From Isoetes taiwanensis (lineage: Eukaryota; Streptophyta; Lycopodiopsida; Isoetales; Isoetaceae), in NCBI GenBank assembly GCA_021234155.1, contig JAJEKV010000205.1, positions 231,501-295,500 of the forward strand: DNA of 64,000 nt, given 5' to 3'. The notes under the pieces were generated by a model that ran no database searches, was not told the origin of the DNA, and worked only from the letters and a program-made list of their open reading frames with translations. Each line of letters begins with the position of its first letter. Within the stretch, counting starts at the first letter, position 1. This document shows positions 43,391-55,413 of this stretch, one piece after another. The position numbers and the translations under genes were made by a program.

Positions 43391-44900
43391 TTAACGTCTT
43401 AAATAAACATTATCTTGGACCCCTGCATAATCCCTGCTGGACTTCCCTTAATGTATACAATTACATTAATTACCTTAAGGTAATATTTTCATATTAACAT
43501 TATAGTAGTATTGGGTATATTTCTTCTAATAGTATTATATTTAACTGTTATATGATAACTTTACGACCTTTAAGATATGTCATCATACAATTATCAAGGC
43601 AATACTTATATTTTGGAAAGTATTTTAATTATTTATCATATGGCTAGGGTTTATATCATTGGATCCAAGTGTTGTGCGTGTGACTTTCGCTCGTTACTTG
43701 GTTGGTGATGTATCAACCTTATATGTATATACTTTACAGTTGCTATACTTATGAAAATATAGACAACTTCTTATTATATTTGCCAGTACCCTATGAAGGT
43801 TATTTAAATGCCTTTGGAAGGAACTACATCCTTGCAAAGGTTTAACTAATATTTTATGTAATTATTATCTTACTTTATCTCGATACTAAGATATCTACAC
43901 AAGACAAAACTATCTATACAGTTATTATGAACATATAATTTATCAACAAGATATTAAAGCTTATGATACATGCCCTCATGGAGTGCTATCAATGCCCTGC
44001 ATAATAGTATACTTAAGATTATATAATTTATGTGGTTATAAGGGGTTCACAACTCTGAAGAATTTAATTAGGCTACTAGCTCATTCCTAGGTGTGAATGT
44101 AGGCAATTGATCACGACGTAAGAAAATTATGCTTTTCCCATCATGCATTCTATCTACACTTAGATGCCAAGCCTCTCCCCACCTTAGTTGTCACACCCGC
44201 TAAGGCTAGAATACATCCCCCCATTGAGCCGGTGTCGATTAGTTTGGAGACGACTTGGCCGTTGTATTGCCTCCATTAATTCGCTCCCCCGCTTTGGTGC
44301 AGTTGGCTACTGCGTCAGTCTCGCATGCTCAAGGTCACATGGACATTAAGCATCTATCCATCTTACGCTCCATCTGCTTTGCTACTTGTGAAAGGAACTC
44401 TATTCTACGGGTTGATTAATTTGATGGCGATTCAACCCCTAAGATGTAGATAGGTTCAGTTGGCCTGCCGGTCCAACACTACGTCAGTATACATTTACTA
44501 TGTGATTAGTGTACTTCTTATTTCTAAATGTACCTTTCATGTATTATTCTATTTTATATTCTAGAGATCCCCCTTTCTTAGTTATTTACTCTCTTGGAAT
44601 ATTCCTATCAATTGAATGGATGTCATCATAACAAGTTGGCCGGACTTGTTAGATTATTTCTTTTCATTTAGTTGGATTATTCGTTGGAGGTCCTAACTTT
44701 ATACATGGTCAACAAGTATCCTAGCGAGGTGATCAATCTCACCAAGTGGTTTCAATTCGTTGGATGTCTTTTAACAATCGTGTACAATTTTAGTTACTCT
44801 TATGCATTTCCTTCCCAATCGTTGACCCTTAGCTCAACTTGGGGCAATCCTTTCACGAGAAAATCTAGAAATGCCTTTTAATTTCATTATGGATGTTATC
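43391..44900. other. AT-rich stretch with diverged chromovirus 3' sequence
   Basis: About 44,090-44,520 contains diverged copies of segments also found near 42,470-42,850 (GGTCCAACACTACG and CGGTGTCGATTAG landmarks), in a different order. The rest is very AT-rich without a supported gene. The palindrome TTACCTTAAGGTAA at about 43,472 parallels TTACCTCGAGGTAA at about 42,200. Confidence 0.45.
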
Positions 44901-44916
44901 ATCCATAAGCCTATTC

Positions 44917-46487
44917 TTACTCGACTATATGATCGTAGCTCCTCAATCTTGCTAGTAGCTCATCCCCTCGTTGCCTTCTTGAAGCAGCAAGGTAACGTTT
45001 TTTCGAGTTGCTCGAAACTCGGGGCTCCTCCTCGATGTAGAAATCAACTTTCTTCATTAGAGGCTTCCCATTGCTGGTGGTTTTGATGGCGTAGTTGACC
45101 ACTTGAAATCTTCTATGTTACTTCCCAAAAGCCTGAAGGTGGTTTCATTGACAAACATCCTCCACATTGAATTCTTCATCTTGGCGGCTAAAGGATGCCT
45201 CTGGATCGGATATTGTTGCGACACTCCATCAATGTCTCTCACTTCGAGTCCTTCTCTTGCCTGTAGCATGTTGACAGACAAGTGTTGAGGATGTTGCTTG
45301 CTTCACGCCTTCCAATTGTCAAACATCTCTTTTCCTTCATCTATTACACTGTGAGAGGTAGGGAATAACAAGGGGGATATGCATGCAAGGCATATAGCTT
45401 ACACTATTATGATTACAAATACTACTAAAGCTAGTAAGTCCCCTTGGTGTCTCCCCTCGAGGTGCACACGTACTCCATGGTAGTGTTGTCGATGTTCCTC
45501 CTAGTGCGCTGGTGTTGAAGATCCATAGCCTCTTATTTGTACATCAGCTCGTGCTCGATTGGTAGACTCTTTGATATATTTGAGCTTTCCAATGTCTGTC
45601 AGTTGCGGCACAACCTACTTCAGCTTCACATGCTAACTAAGGATGTGACGGTCGTTGATGCTTCGGCATTCTGGTCTGCTTCTTAATCTTGTTCTTGGGC
45701 AATAATTGCTTCCCCTTCACAATGTCTGAATATCTTTGGAGGCGCCTCTTAAGGTTGTGCACAATTCCTTTGGCTAGACTCCTCAGGAGTTGTTCTCTTT
45801 GTTAGTTGCCTTTCGAATTGTCGATCCTTGGGTTCGCCAAGTTGCATGCGAGTTGCCGTAGCTTGCTGAGGTTTCTAGTTGAATTTCCGAATCTTTGCTC
45901 AATTTACCTAGTCGCTTCTCCATTGAGGTTGCAATCTTACTTGTTGTATCCCTCAATTTGATGGCTTAGATGTTGTCATGCTCTACGGTGCTATGTTGCT
46001 GCCTTCTGGTCTTGTAGTACTTTGTAGTTGCACTTGATCACGCTCCACAATTTTGAACCTCATGTTGATTGCTAGCACTTCTCCTACTTCCGGTTTGTGG
46101 CCTTTGTCCCTCAATACATGTGCATCTTCCTGGCGAGTAAAGCCTCATGACTCTCCTCCGTGATTGGTTTGCTGTCGGAGATGATGTATCCTTATATCTA
46201 CATAGCTTGACCCTTGAGTTGAAGAACTTTCTGCCCTAGATCTACTCTTGTCCTTGAATAGCTTCGCTATTGAACTCTCTTCTTGCCGAAGGTGCTTTGG
46301 TTGCTATCCTCGTCGTTAAGGTGTTGAATGCTTCTATCTTGGGCGTCGAGGTCCCTTGTGTTGGAGATAAGTTTGGCTTCTTTTCTTCTAATTGTTGGTA
46401 GGAGTACTTGACGAAGCCATCACCTAGTTCTTGAATGAGCATAGGCATAACCCATTGTTGTGACGCCTTTCCTAAGTGTATCTCCAT
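44917..46487 (-). pseudogene. Unidentified polyprotein-like remnant
   Basis: The minus strand carries several coherent protein texts in order: DGFVKYSYQQLEEKKPNLSP and FNTLTTRIATKAPSARREF (46,487-46,242); LRDTTSKIATSMEKRLGKLS (around 45,950); HPLAAKMKNSMWRMFVNETT and FRLLGSNIEDFKW (45,281-45,057); then KKVDFYIEEEPRV and KKRYLAASRRQRGDELLARL (45,102-44,917). All are on one strand and separated by stops. I do not recognise the family. It may be the 5' gene of the neighbouring chromovirus or a captured host gene. Confidence 0.45.
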
Positions 46488-46604
46488 CTGGCACGCATGT
46501 TACAAACATCACCATACAAGGCAAGATTATGGTCGTCGAGAGGTTGCCTCCTCAGTTGACTCTTAATCTTTTTTATGCTTTAGCCATGATCGTTCTGATC
46601 TGTA

Positions 46605-47252
46605 GCACTTGCTCCATGGAGAGAGGTTCTGTTTTTTATGTTTGCCCTCTTCCATCCCAGCTGGAAGATGGTGTAGGCTTCAGGAATTTGCACCACAAAA
46701 GCAATTTACAACAACTATTGACTGCATGAGGCATAGGGACGGGAGGACCACATATTCTCATAGCTGCCTACTAGAGATGGTGGGTAGAGACAGGGAAGGT
46801 GAAGCCCAAGTGACAACCATGGACAAGGGAGGTGGATGTGGACCACCCTGTTATAGGGGAAGCCTTAGAATCATCTATGTTCCAAGGAAGATGGTGAGTA
46901 TAGGTACTCCAAGTACGAGACATCGAAAATGGGTTCTTATTCTCCCAGTAGTACTGGAGTATGGATAGAATATGAGCCAAGCTAAGGCGAGGGATGATAC
47001 CTCTACTCTTTTGCCCATGACTGTTGCAATTCCAGATGTGGAGCTTAAAGAGGTAGCATCTTCAGGTAATTTGGGGTCAGTATTTGAGGTGGATTGTTAT
47101 AATGGTGTTTGTGCCTTTTCTTTACACTTTTTGGGAAAACATGCTGAAATGTTTTAGGCTATCTGGCTTTGGAGCCATAAATAAATGTATTTACATACTA
47201 TTATAAATAAAAATAAAATATCTTGCTCTCAAAAAAAAAAAAAAAAAAAAAA
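46605..47252 (+). mobile_element. Poly-A retroposon, probable LINE 3' end
   Basis: The segment ends with AATAAA-type signals (AAATAAAAATAAAATATC) and 22 A (47,231-47,252). Copia gag sequence starts immediately to the right. The left boundary is uncertain; CACTTGC near 46,605 and at 47,253 could be a short TSD. No reverse transcriptase motif is visible, so truncated LINE and processed transcript are both possible. Confidence 0.55.
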
Positions 47253-48091
47253 CACTTGCATCTCCACCAGGTGTGCTTTTTCTGATTTTTTTTCTCTCTC
47301 CAAATAATCAACTGTATAATGGCCATACTGAAAACACTTTCAGCATTACCTTTTCTTGGCAAAAACTTTCTTGGGATGTGATCCTTGTATCTTTTCATCC
47401 GATTGCTTGTGATAAGGCTTCTTGTCTTGCTTCTCTTGTGCAAGCATGGCTTTGATGCTTGGAATCCTCCACTTTATCTTTCAAGCACATATCCTTTTGC
47501 AAAAGCTTAGGGACAGTGTCATCCCATGAAAGACTATTTTTAGTTGTCGAAAAATCAACAAAGCTTTTCCATGAATTCAGAAGAGAAGCATATGCCTGGA
47601 GCTTTTGTTGCCCTTCTGGATTGCATACTTGGAATATGTTGACAGCAACATATCAAACTTCTCCTTTATTTGATTTATGTATGAATTTAAATCAGCTCTT
47701 TCCACATACTTGCAATTCCTAATCTGCATATACAAATGCATAATTTCACCTTTTCTTTTGATGCCATACTTATCTCCAAGGAGAATAGCTGCCTGCCCTG
47801 ATCTACATCTACTTGCATAATTATGGCTCTGGAAAGGCACATATATATGCAAGCTATTGCTCTATTATCGTGGCACTACCAATCCTTTTGAAGCTTGATT
47901 TGAGGAGTTGTAACAGCATTGTCTGGTTTGGTTTCTTCCAACCTTTAAACCCTTTACCATCAAATATAGGTGGCTTGAGAATTGTTAAAACAGATCTTGT
48001 CTCCATGACCTCTTCTTGCTCAGATAGAACTTCTTCCAAAACTGTTCTCCCAAGTTCCTGTATTGTTGAAGCTCCCTTCACATGCCAATAG
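47253..48091 (-). pseudogene. Copia gag remnant
   Basis: Starting just inside a primer-binding site, the minus strand reads VLEEVLSEQEEVMETRSVLT, LKPPIFDGKGFKGWK, a shift, then SGQAAILLGDKYGIKRKGEI and NSYINQIKEKFDMLLSTY, consistent with copia gag of the UBN2 group. The lower part (47,443-47,260) is basic, as expected near the nucleocapsid, but no intact zinc knuckle is seen. A retroposon cuts it off at 47,252. Confidence 0.7.
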
Positions 48092-48103
48092 GCTCTGACA
48101 CCA
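48092..48103 (-). promoter_or_regulatory. Copia primer-binding site, one mismatch
   Basis: On the minus strand TGGTGTCAGAGC follows directly after the LTR end CCCAACA. It differs at one base from the standard TGGTATCAGAGC. Confidence 0.75.
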
Positions 48104-48388
48104 TGTTGGGAAATGTATCAGCTATGGACTGATATAAACATGCAGTACATAGTGAGCCACAGTGGAAAGAAGAGTAGAAGAGACACTATAGGAATAGAAT
48201 GGGAACAATATCTTTGTTCTCTGTATTACATGTCATCTATTAAAATATGGAATACAAGGCACTTGAAAGGCCAACAAGCCAGAAACAGAAGGCCAACAGC
48301 CAGAAATATACGTGATGTACTCTAAGGTATACAAATGTACTCTAATCTATTGTGGCAATGTATTTAATGTACCCTAATGTTCAACTTG
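48104..48388 (-). mobile_element. Copia 5' LTR, outer end uncertain
   Basis: The plus strand starts TGTTGGGAAATGTATCAGC, the classic inner LTR terminus, beside the primer-binding site. A plausible outer end lies near 48,388 (AATGTTCAA) but no second LTR exists in the window to confirm it. Confidence 0.6.
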
Positions 48389-50003
48389 AATTCTAAAATA
48401 TCTGGCCCTGGATGCTTGGATTAAAGTGCTAAGATTGCACCATGTCCGGGGTTGGGGGGAGGGGGTCAAATGCATTTTCAACTCTTTTGAAGCTGGTGTA
48501 AGTCTTAGGTTTTAATATTAGTCATCGCCAAATATGGCGGAGCTTGAAGAAACCAAAGTTGGTTGGATAATGCCCTTAAATCTGCAAAATGCATGCCCAT
48601 CTCCAAGGATCTTGCTCACAGATTGGTGCTTGAATGCACCCAATCCCATGACATGGAATTTGCTAAATGAATGTATTTTCTTATGCTGCGAAGTGGATTG
48701 CTTTATATCTTAATTTTGGTAAACCATCTCACTTATGTTTACACTTTCATTGGAAGCTTGCTTAAAGGAAACTAAAAAGTCTAAGAACTCCTGATCAGTA
48801 TACTTGGAATTCGATTATTAGATCCATTGCAAGATACAAGATGGTGAAATGATCCCTCGATTGTATAGTAACATGCAGCAACAAGAAATACATCCGACAA
48901 GTTCAAATTTTCTAGTGCACTAAAGGCATGCGACAATATTGCATTCTATAAGTCGGGGCAAATTCATAAAACTTGTTATGGAAAATGGGCTTCGCTTTGA
49001 GATCTTGGTAGATAGTATACTTGTTGGCACATATGGACCACACAAAGTATTTGATAGATTGCAAGCCAAGAATGTAGTGACATAGGGTTTCAAAATATAT
49101 TCAATATCGTGATGTGCGTCTTTCACACTAAAATGCTTCAAGAGGATGTGGGATGAAGACATCAAGTCTGATGAAATGACATGAAATGCAATAATTGCAG
49201 GTATGCTCAGCATGAAGAAGATGATATTGCCTTAAAGTGCTTTAATGAAATGCAAGTAGAGGCAACCACATTTATCTTTTCGAGCAGTTTGAAAATATTC
49301 TTCTTTGATCATCAATTATTTTCAAGATCGTACTCTTTTACAGTGACTTAGAAATCTCTCTTAGTGATTGTTATCACCCCTTCCCCCCTTCCCTCCCAAG
49401 TTTCTACTTCGATTTAGATTATTAATGGACTTCAAGATCATAAATTATAGATTTGGGCAACCCATAGTGCGACAATACATTCTAGAATGGGGCTCGCATG
49501 AAAACGACAAAAACCTCCCGATTCATCTCAGCAGATTTTCTACAATGGTGGATAGTGGATAGCCGCACGCATGCGAACTATCCAAGAAGAAAAATAAAGG
49601 GAATGTCCAATTATACAACTTGGACCCCATAAAATACAATGCTAATAGATGTTTTTTCTGTGTACCTGCCGAAAGCTTATCACCAGGATTAAAAAACACC
49701 CCGCTCTTTCAGGTTTTCGAGGAAAAACCCTAGTGACAAGCCTTCGGCAAGGGGCTTGGACAAACGTAACGCTGAGAATCCGCTCCCAAAAAACCCACAA
49801 ATGGGGAAGTCGAAGCTGCTGCCGCTTGCCAACCTGTACCTGCACATCACTGACACTAGAACAAATGTGACAAAACAAACACCCAAAGTGGAGGGCTGAT
49901 CACGCGTGCCATGCGACAACAAAACAAAAACCTCTTCAAATAGAGGGGTTGGTCACACGTGCCAGGCGACAAATACATTAAACAATTAGGGGGGGAGGGT
50001 GAA
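48389..50003. other. Unassigned stretch
   Basis: No supported gene. Frames near 49,640-49,922 on both strands are short and unrecognised. A local tandem duplication with the words CACGCGTGCCA and CACACGTGCCA (about 49,900-49,970) is present. The word TCTAGAATGGGGCTCGCATG at 49,480 recurs at 50,185. Confidence 0.4.
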
Positions 50004-50560
50004 TTTCAAAAAATAGAGAATAAGGTACTGCTGAGAGAGAAGAGGAAGCGCCGATGAGACGTTGATGAAGAACCTCGCCCAATATAGCGATCTCCCAACC
50101 AGAGAAGGCATGCAATGTATGCATGCGAGACATGCATGCTTGCCCCCTCTAGAATCTCGATCCGAGGGCTCAGATCGATAGAATTCTAGAATGGGGCTCG
50201 CATGAAAATGACAAAAACCTCTCGAATAGAAGAGAACTTCCTTATCAAAACGAGATCGAGGACGAAGATCAAAGGATAATGGCTAAAGAAGAGGTAAAAC
50301 CGAGAAAGGACATGCCACAGCATGAAAGAAATGTCAAATTGGTCAATCCAAGGATGGTGAAACCCCTCCCCTGCATGGTTTCAAAGAATAGAGAATAAGG
50401 TACTGCTGAGAGAGAAGAGGAAGCGCCGATGAGACGTTGATGAAGAACCTTGCCTAATATAGCGATCTCCCAACCAGAGAAGGCATGCAATGCATGCATG
50501 CGAGACATGCATGCTCGCCCCCTCTAGAATCTCAATCCAAGAGCTCGGATCGATGGAATT
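50004..50560. repeat. Two direct repeats of 182 bp
   Basis: Copies at 50,004-50,185 and 50,379-50,560 have the same length and differ at roughly ten positions. Each contains ATGCATGCGAGACATGCATG, an ATGCATGC-rich dyad. They are separated by 193 bp. No TG/CA LTR ends or primer-binding site are apparent. Confidence 0.88.
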
Positions 50561-52868
50561 ATTTCAAGTCTCCTTGATATGGCAGTGCTACGTCGCCATG
50601 TTAACATCTTGCCATCAAATCGGCATGTTGCCTACTTATAGTGGTGCTCATATATTTCTTAAACCATTGAGATATTATTTGCCCCCTTCTTTAGAGCAAC
50701 TCTAAAGTCACAATAATTTCTAGTCAAATTATCAAATAGATACATTGCAATTACATAATATGGTCGTAACTCCAGCTCCCAATACCTAATCTAGATAGAA
50801 GGAAGTATCTATGTAGATGAAGTTTTGATTCATGTTAGAATTTAAATTAAGTAGAATCTGTAAATGAAGAGCCGAGTTCCTGTTAAAACTTGTAGCATAA
50901 ATTCGATGCAATCAAATACCCTCTTATCTACATCATCTACTGCGACATTTCCTGTGGGATTTATCTGTATTAATGTAAACTAGTATCGGGTGCCCGGCAT
51001 AATTATGATTATATTATAGGAATTGAAGTTAATTGTTTGCATTTGTAGACGATGTTGCTTTTGCATTTGGATAATTAGTTATTTCTTTTTTTTTTTGAGT
51101 TCTCTAAAATATAGGGGTTGATAATAAAATGATATTGTCTAAAATATAGGGGTTGATCAACATTGGGTAGTTTCATTTGATTTGTATTGACTTGTTTCGT
51201 TGTTGGATATTAGACACGATACTAAAAGGGGGGCAATATATGTATGCTTTGTCTTGACTTGCTCCGGGATTGGACATATGCACTATGAGAATTGTACTTA
51301 TATTAGCTAATCTAATCAAATGAAAAGCCAAGACCAACAACATTGACAACATTGACATCGATTTTATTTCTGTACCATAGGAGTTGATATAGTTGTATCC
51401 ATTTGAAGTTGATTTTAACTTTTGGAGAGAGGGGAGAGGATGAAATGGCATTAAGGTTTCGTTTCTCCATTAGAAAATACATATAGGTTGGACTTGAAAT
51501 TTAAGTTTTCTAAACATTAATTACAGACATGGTTCCTTCATAATATTGCATATACTTTGAGGCGAGAAAGGGGTTGCACCTTCTAACTTTGTTGGCTATA
51601 GATCTGGTAACATCTTCAAATATACATATGGCATTAATAGAAACTGCCCTGTGGTTAAAGGCAAGAAAGGGTTGCACCTTCTATGTCACTCACATAATAC
51701 AATCTTTTGGCATTGATAAGTGTTGTTTTGAAGGCCTCAACGCTAAAGGGCTAAGCAATTGACCCCAAAATATTGCGTAATGAGTTTGCTCAAGCTGAGA
51801 TGAAGTAACCAAATGGAGAAATGAAGATGTAATTCTAGCATACAGATGCCTCTTTGCCCATCAATTTGCATGGGTCTTTTTTGAAAACTATGGATCTGCT
51901 GGCCATTATTGGACTTGCATTCAAACTCTGAATAAGGTCAAAAGCTCAACCCACCAAGACGTTAAGTATCGATTCTTCTTGGCGAGAACAAAATGTAAGT
52001 CGCAGACTAAGAACATTTGAAACAGATGCCTCACTAATTAAATCTTGCTATGAAATAGATATATAAAAGAGCGTAAGACTTCAACCCTTGTAAGGTTCTA
52101 GCATCGATTGCATTGACAACAAAGCATCTTCCATGAAGCTTGTGACATCATGTCATGGCCAACATCTCATCGATTTCAAATGTGAAAAATGAATTAAGTT
52201 TTATCATGCTGACCTCACAGCCCATATACCTTAACATTCCAAGTAGGGAAAGAACATGACTAAAAGATGAATAACCTATGTCGAATTGGCAGACCTATTA
52301 TGTTTCTTCTTCGAAGTATTAGACGCAAAACAGTCATGGTTTCAAGCCTGTTTGTTGAAACAAACTGCAATATGGATCACATTAATTCGACCATTAGAGG
52401 AAGTTTTAAAGGAAATGATGTTTCATTTAGTTTTAAGTCTACGCATTAAGGCATGCAGCCAGAGGTGAAATGCTATTCTGGAATAATAGCACAAAACATA
52501 GATATCAGTAAATCAGAGCTTGAACATGTTAGAATAGATATTTTTGTTAGCAAATTTCAAAAAAGATGTAGCTCAAAAGAGAATATCGTCCATAACCTTA
52601 ACCCTTTGGAACTTGATGGCATCTCCAGTTGCACAATGCTTGAAATTGGTTGTAGAAATACTTGGACAATGACCATGAAAGCCATAGTGGTTATGCTACG
52701 ATCATTTGTGAAATAGTTGAGAAGGCTATACGTCATCTACACAAAGTTAAACAAAGAATGCCACGGTTCTATTGCGATAGCAATAGAACCGACATTCCTT
52801 GGATGGGGACGTCCCTTTTCGCACTTCCTATTTATTCAGCCTCTTTCATTTTTTTCATCATCGGCGTT
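50561..52868. other. Unassigned AT-rich stretch
   Basis: No supported gene. Frames of 60-92 codons (51,173-51,451 minus; 52,453-52,716 plus) show no recognisable domain. A perfect 12-bp-arm hairpin, CGGTTCTATTGC / GATA / GCAATAGAACCG, lies at 52,764-52,791. Confidence 0.45.
52764..52791. repeat. Perfect hairpin, 12-bp arms, GATA loop
   Basis: CGGTTCTATTGC is followed by GATA and its exact complement. It is too short for a miRNA precursor as seen and lacks a T-run, so its role is unknown. Confidence 0.85.
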
Positions 52869-53846
52869 CTCTTGAGCTAGTTTTCTCATTCTTCTCTATC
52901 CTACTAGTTTCCCTCACCCTCCCTCCCTTGGCGGATTGTTTCTGATTATATCTGTGTTTCCTTTTTTCTCATTAGCCCTTTCCGTTCCATTTTCTTTTTA
53001 GTCCATTGACCATCTTTGTCTATGTTTTCATATTTTTGGGTCGTTCTGCGGCCTCTATATCTTCCATGATTTCTTTTCTATGGTTTTTGATAGTGCATAT
53101 GTTCTTATTCATCGGTTTTTTCAGCGTGGCACTGTAACCTCCGGGGCCTACTCGTTTTTTCATTCTTGTTAGATTCTCGGCATGGCACTAGTATTTTATT
53201 TATTCATTCATGTTTTCTCTCGGTGTGGCTTTGTAGCCTCTGAGTTAATATTTATTATTCATGTTTTCTCTCGGCGTGGCGCTGTTGCCTCCGAGATCAT
53301 ATTTATTATTTTTTCTCGGCGTGGCGCTGTAGCCTCCGAGGCAGCACTAATCGGTTGTTTTTTCCCGCGATGGTCATTCCGCGGACGGTTCCCGATTGGT
53401 CGGCTGTTGTTTCTTTCTCGGCGTGGCCCTGGAGCCTCCGAGTCTTCTTTCCTATGGCATCTGAATCATTGACGGGTTATTTTTCTTTCAGCCTTGATTC
53501 TGCAGGCTTTGTGGTTGCTATAGTGCGTGGGGTCGTGCTTCAACTCTTTGCTTGGGTTTTCTCAAAACTTAAGAAGGCGTGGTTCTTCTTCCCGATGAGG
53601 AGCAGTCATCGGGTCTTCTCACCTTTGCATCGACCAAGTGGCGGATTAAACCATTTTTATGTTGTATTCTTCAGTTTCATCATGCTCTCGATGATTGTCT
53701 AGTTTCGGAGCATTTACAGTTCATATTTCCAAATTTATCTATCCCTAGTGAGGGATCCATTTGTACTCAATGTTTTACAAAGCTCAATGAGAACACCACT
53801 TCACTCTTGAGCTAGTTTTCTCATTCTTCTCTATCCTACTAGTTTC
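52869..53846. repeat. 43-bp identical direct repeats 935 bp apart
   Basis: CTCTTGAGCTAGTTTTCTCA and the following 23 bp are identical at 52,869-52,911 and 53,804-53,846. The block between includes the minisatellite. The repeat is too long for an ordinary TSD; segmental duplication or a short LTR-like flank are possible. Confidence 0.88.
53124..53445 (+). repeat. Minisatellite of about 50-bp units (CTCGGCGTGGCGCTG)
   Basis: The core TTCTCGGCGTGGCGCTGTAG then CCTCCGAG recurs with variation near 53,125, 53,175, 53,219, 53,271, 53,318 and 53,417. Spacing is 45-52 bp for most units. One frame reads repeated FSRRGAVASE peptides, a by-product of the repeat rather than evidence of a gene. Confidence 0.8.
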
Positions 53847-55209
53847 TTTTGGAGCTGGATTCTTTGTTCTATTCATACTAGCTCTGCCCTACCAGTTTTT
53901 TGGAGCTCGATTCTCTATTCTATTCCTTTGGCTCCACAAGATCTGACCTGCTTGTCATGAGAATCGTGGGTTATTGGCTTTCATCTTTGAATCCGGGGAT
54001 CCCCTTTTCCCTTGTCCCCTTATCGCCTCTCTTCCTGCTGGTTTTTCCCCTTGTGCTGATCGGGCTTTGGGCTCTGCCCTTGGTGACTTCGAGCTCCAGC
54101 ATGGCAAAGATTCGATGGGATGCTGGATCCTTCTCAACTTGATCCCGGAGTCTTGTGTTCTTGGATGCTGGTGCTTTCTGATCCGAGAGTCGTGTGTTCC
54201 AAACAAACTGAGCTGTATCTTGCCAGATAAGTTGTTTATACAGATTATTTTCATCTAGGGTTTTCTCTGACTCTACCTTGTTCAACGATCTGGAAGTTTT
54301 TTGGCTTTGGGATACCATTTTTTCTTCTGTTCTGTATTAAGTTAACCTCTGGATGTGCTTGTGGTGCTTCTTCATTTGGATGTCGTACAGGATGGGTAGT
54401 TCTGAGCGGAAACTATTCACCTAGTGGTTCATGCGAGTCTCACAATCATATGAAGAGCGGCTATGCATCTGGAGGGAAACTACTGTTTGCCGCTTTGGCC
54501 TCTTTCCTTTCTGGGCGGATAAGGATCCCGCATGATCTAGAGTCTTGTTTCTACATCGCTTTGCCACAGATCCACCGATTTAGTTCCCAATCAGTTAAGC
54601 ATATCTTGTTTCAGAAATTTGTTGTCTTATGGATTTGGACGTTTTGCTCAGCTCAGTATTTAGCCTCAGATTAGCTTTTTTGTAGTTCTGGACAGTTGTT
54701 TCTTGTTTTTCTTCTTCGGTCTTGCCAGCTGGTTTGCCATATCTCTTCTCCCCTCTGCAAACTTGGCACTCCGATGCTAGTTGGGCAGGGTTTTTTTTTT
54801 TTTTTTCTCACCAGGATTCGATCTGGCTGTATTGTTTGGGCTCCTCTGTGACGGTTTCTTTCGGGTTGAGTGTCTGGTTGTTTCTGATTTGAAGGTTGGA
54901 TTCGTGTCTGTGTGTTGCCTTGATTGCATGGATACTCTTTTCTATGTCAAATTGTGCTAGTTTTGTTGGATACCAGGCATTAGGAATAGCTATATCAGAG
55001 TATCCAGTTAGCTAATTAAGCTTATATATCTTCATGCTTGTTTTTGTACATGGGCTTATCTCTACTGATCAATTCGGATTTCTCTTGAGTCCACTTGCAA
55101 GATCGCACATGGCGAGAGTCTATTTGCTTCCGGCTGGGTTTCGATGGCAGTTCCAGGTGCAACGATTCATTTATTGAAGTTTATAAAATAATAATACAAT
55201 ATTATTGCC
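53847..55209 (+). other. Pyrimidine-rich stretch, no gene
   Basis: A minus frame of 115 codons (54,318-53,971, ending FKDESQ) is basic and unrecognised. A small tandem pair (TGATCC(C/G)GAGTC with TGTGTTC) lies near 54,141-54,200. Nothing else is supported. Confidence 0.4.
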
Positions 55210-55264
55210 TTGGCTTGCTGGTTAGTTCGTTTGTTTGTTCTTGTGGAGACCTGAGTTCGAGCCC
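55210..55264 (+). mobile_element. Possible SINE head with pol III boxes
   Basis: TGGCTTGCTGGTTAG (A-box-like) and GAGTTCGAGCCC (B-box-like) are spaced about 33 bp apart, as in tRNA-derived SINEs. The 3' body is not defined because 71-bp tandem units start at once. No tail or TSD was found. Confidence 0.4.
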
Positions 55265-55271
55265 GGTCTAT

Positions 55272-55413
55272 GTATATTTCTAATTTTGTCTTCTTCAAGG
55301 TGGCTATTTTTTGGTTTGTGGAATTTTTCAAGAGTAATCTGGGTATATTTCTAATTTTGTCTTCTTTAAGGTGGCTATTTTTTGGTTTGTGGAATTTTTC
55401 AAGAGTAATCTGA
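55272..55413 (+). repeat. 71-bp tandem duplication
   Basis: Units at 55,272-55,342 and 55,343-55,413 start GTATATTTCTAATTTTGTCT and are nearly identical. A third, more diverged unit follows, and related text recurs near 55,590-55,760. Confidence 0.88.

Noticed and set aside
53124-53445. CRISPR-like spaced repeats
   Set aside because: Spacers are themselves repeated and variable in length, and the context is a plant genome; it is a minisatellite.
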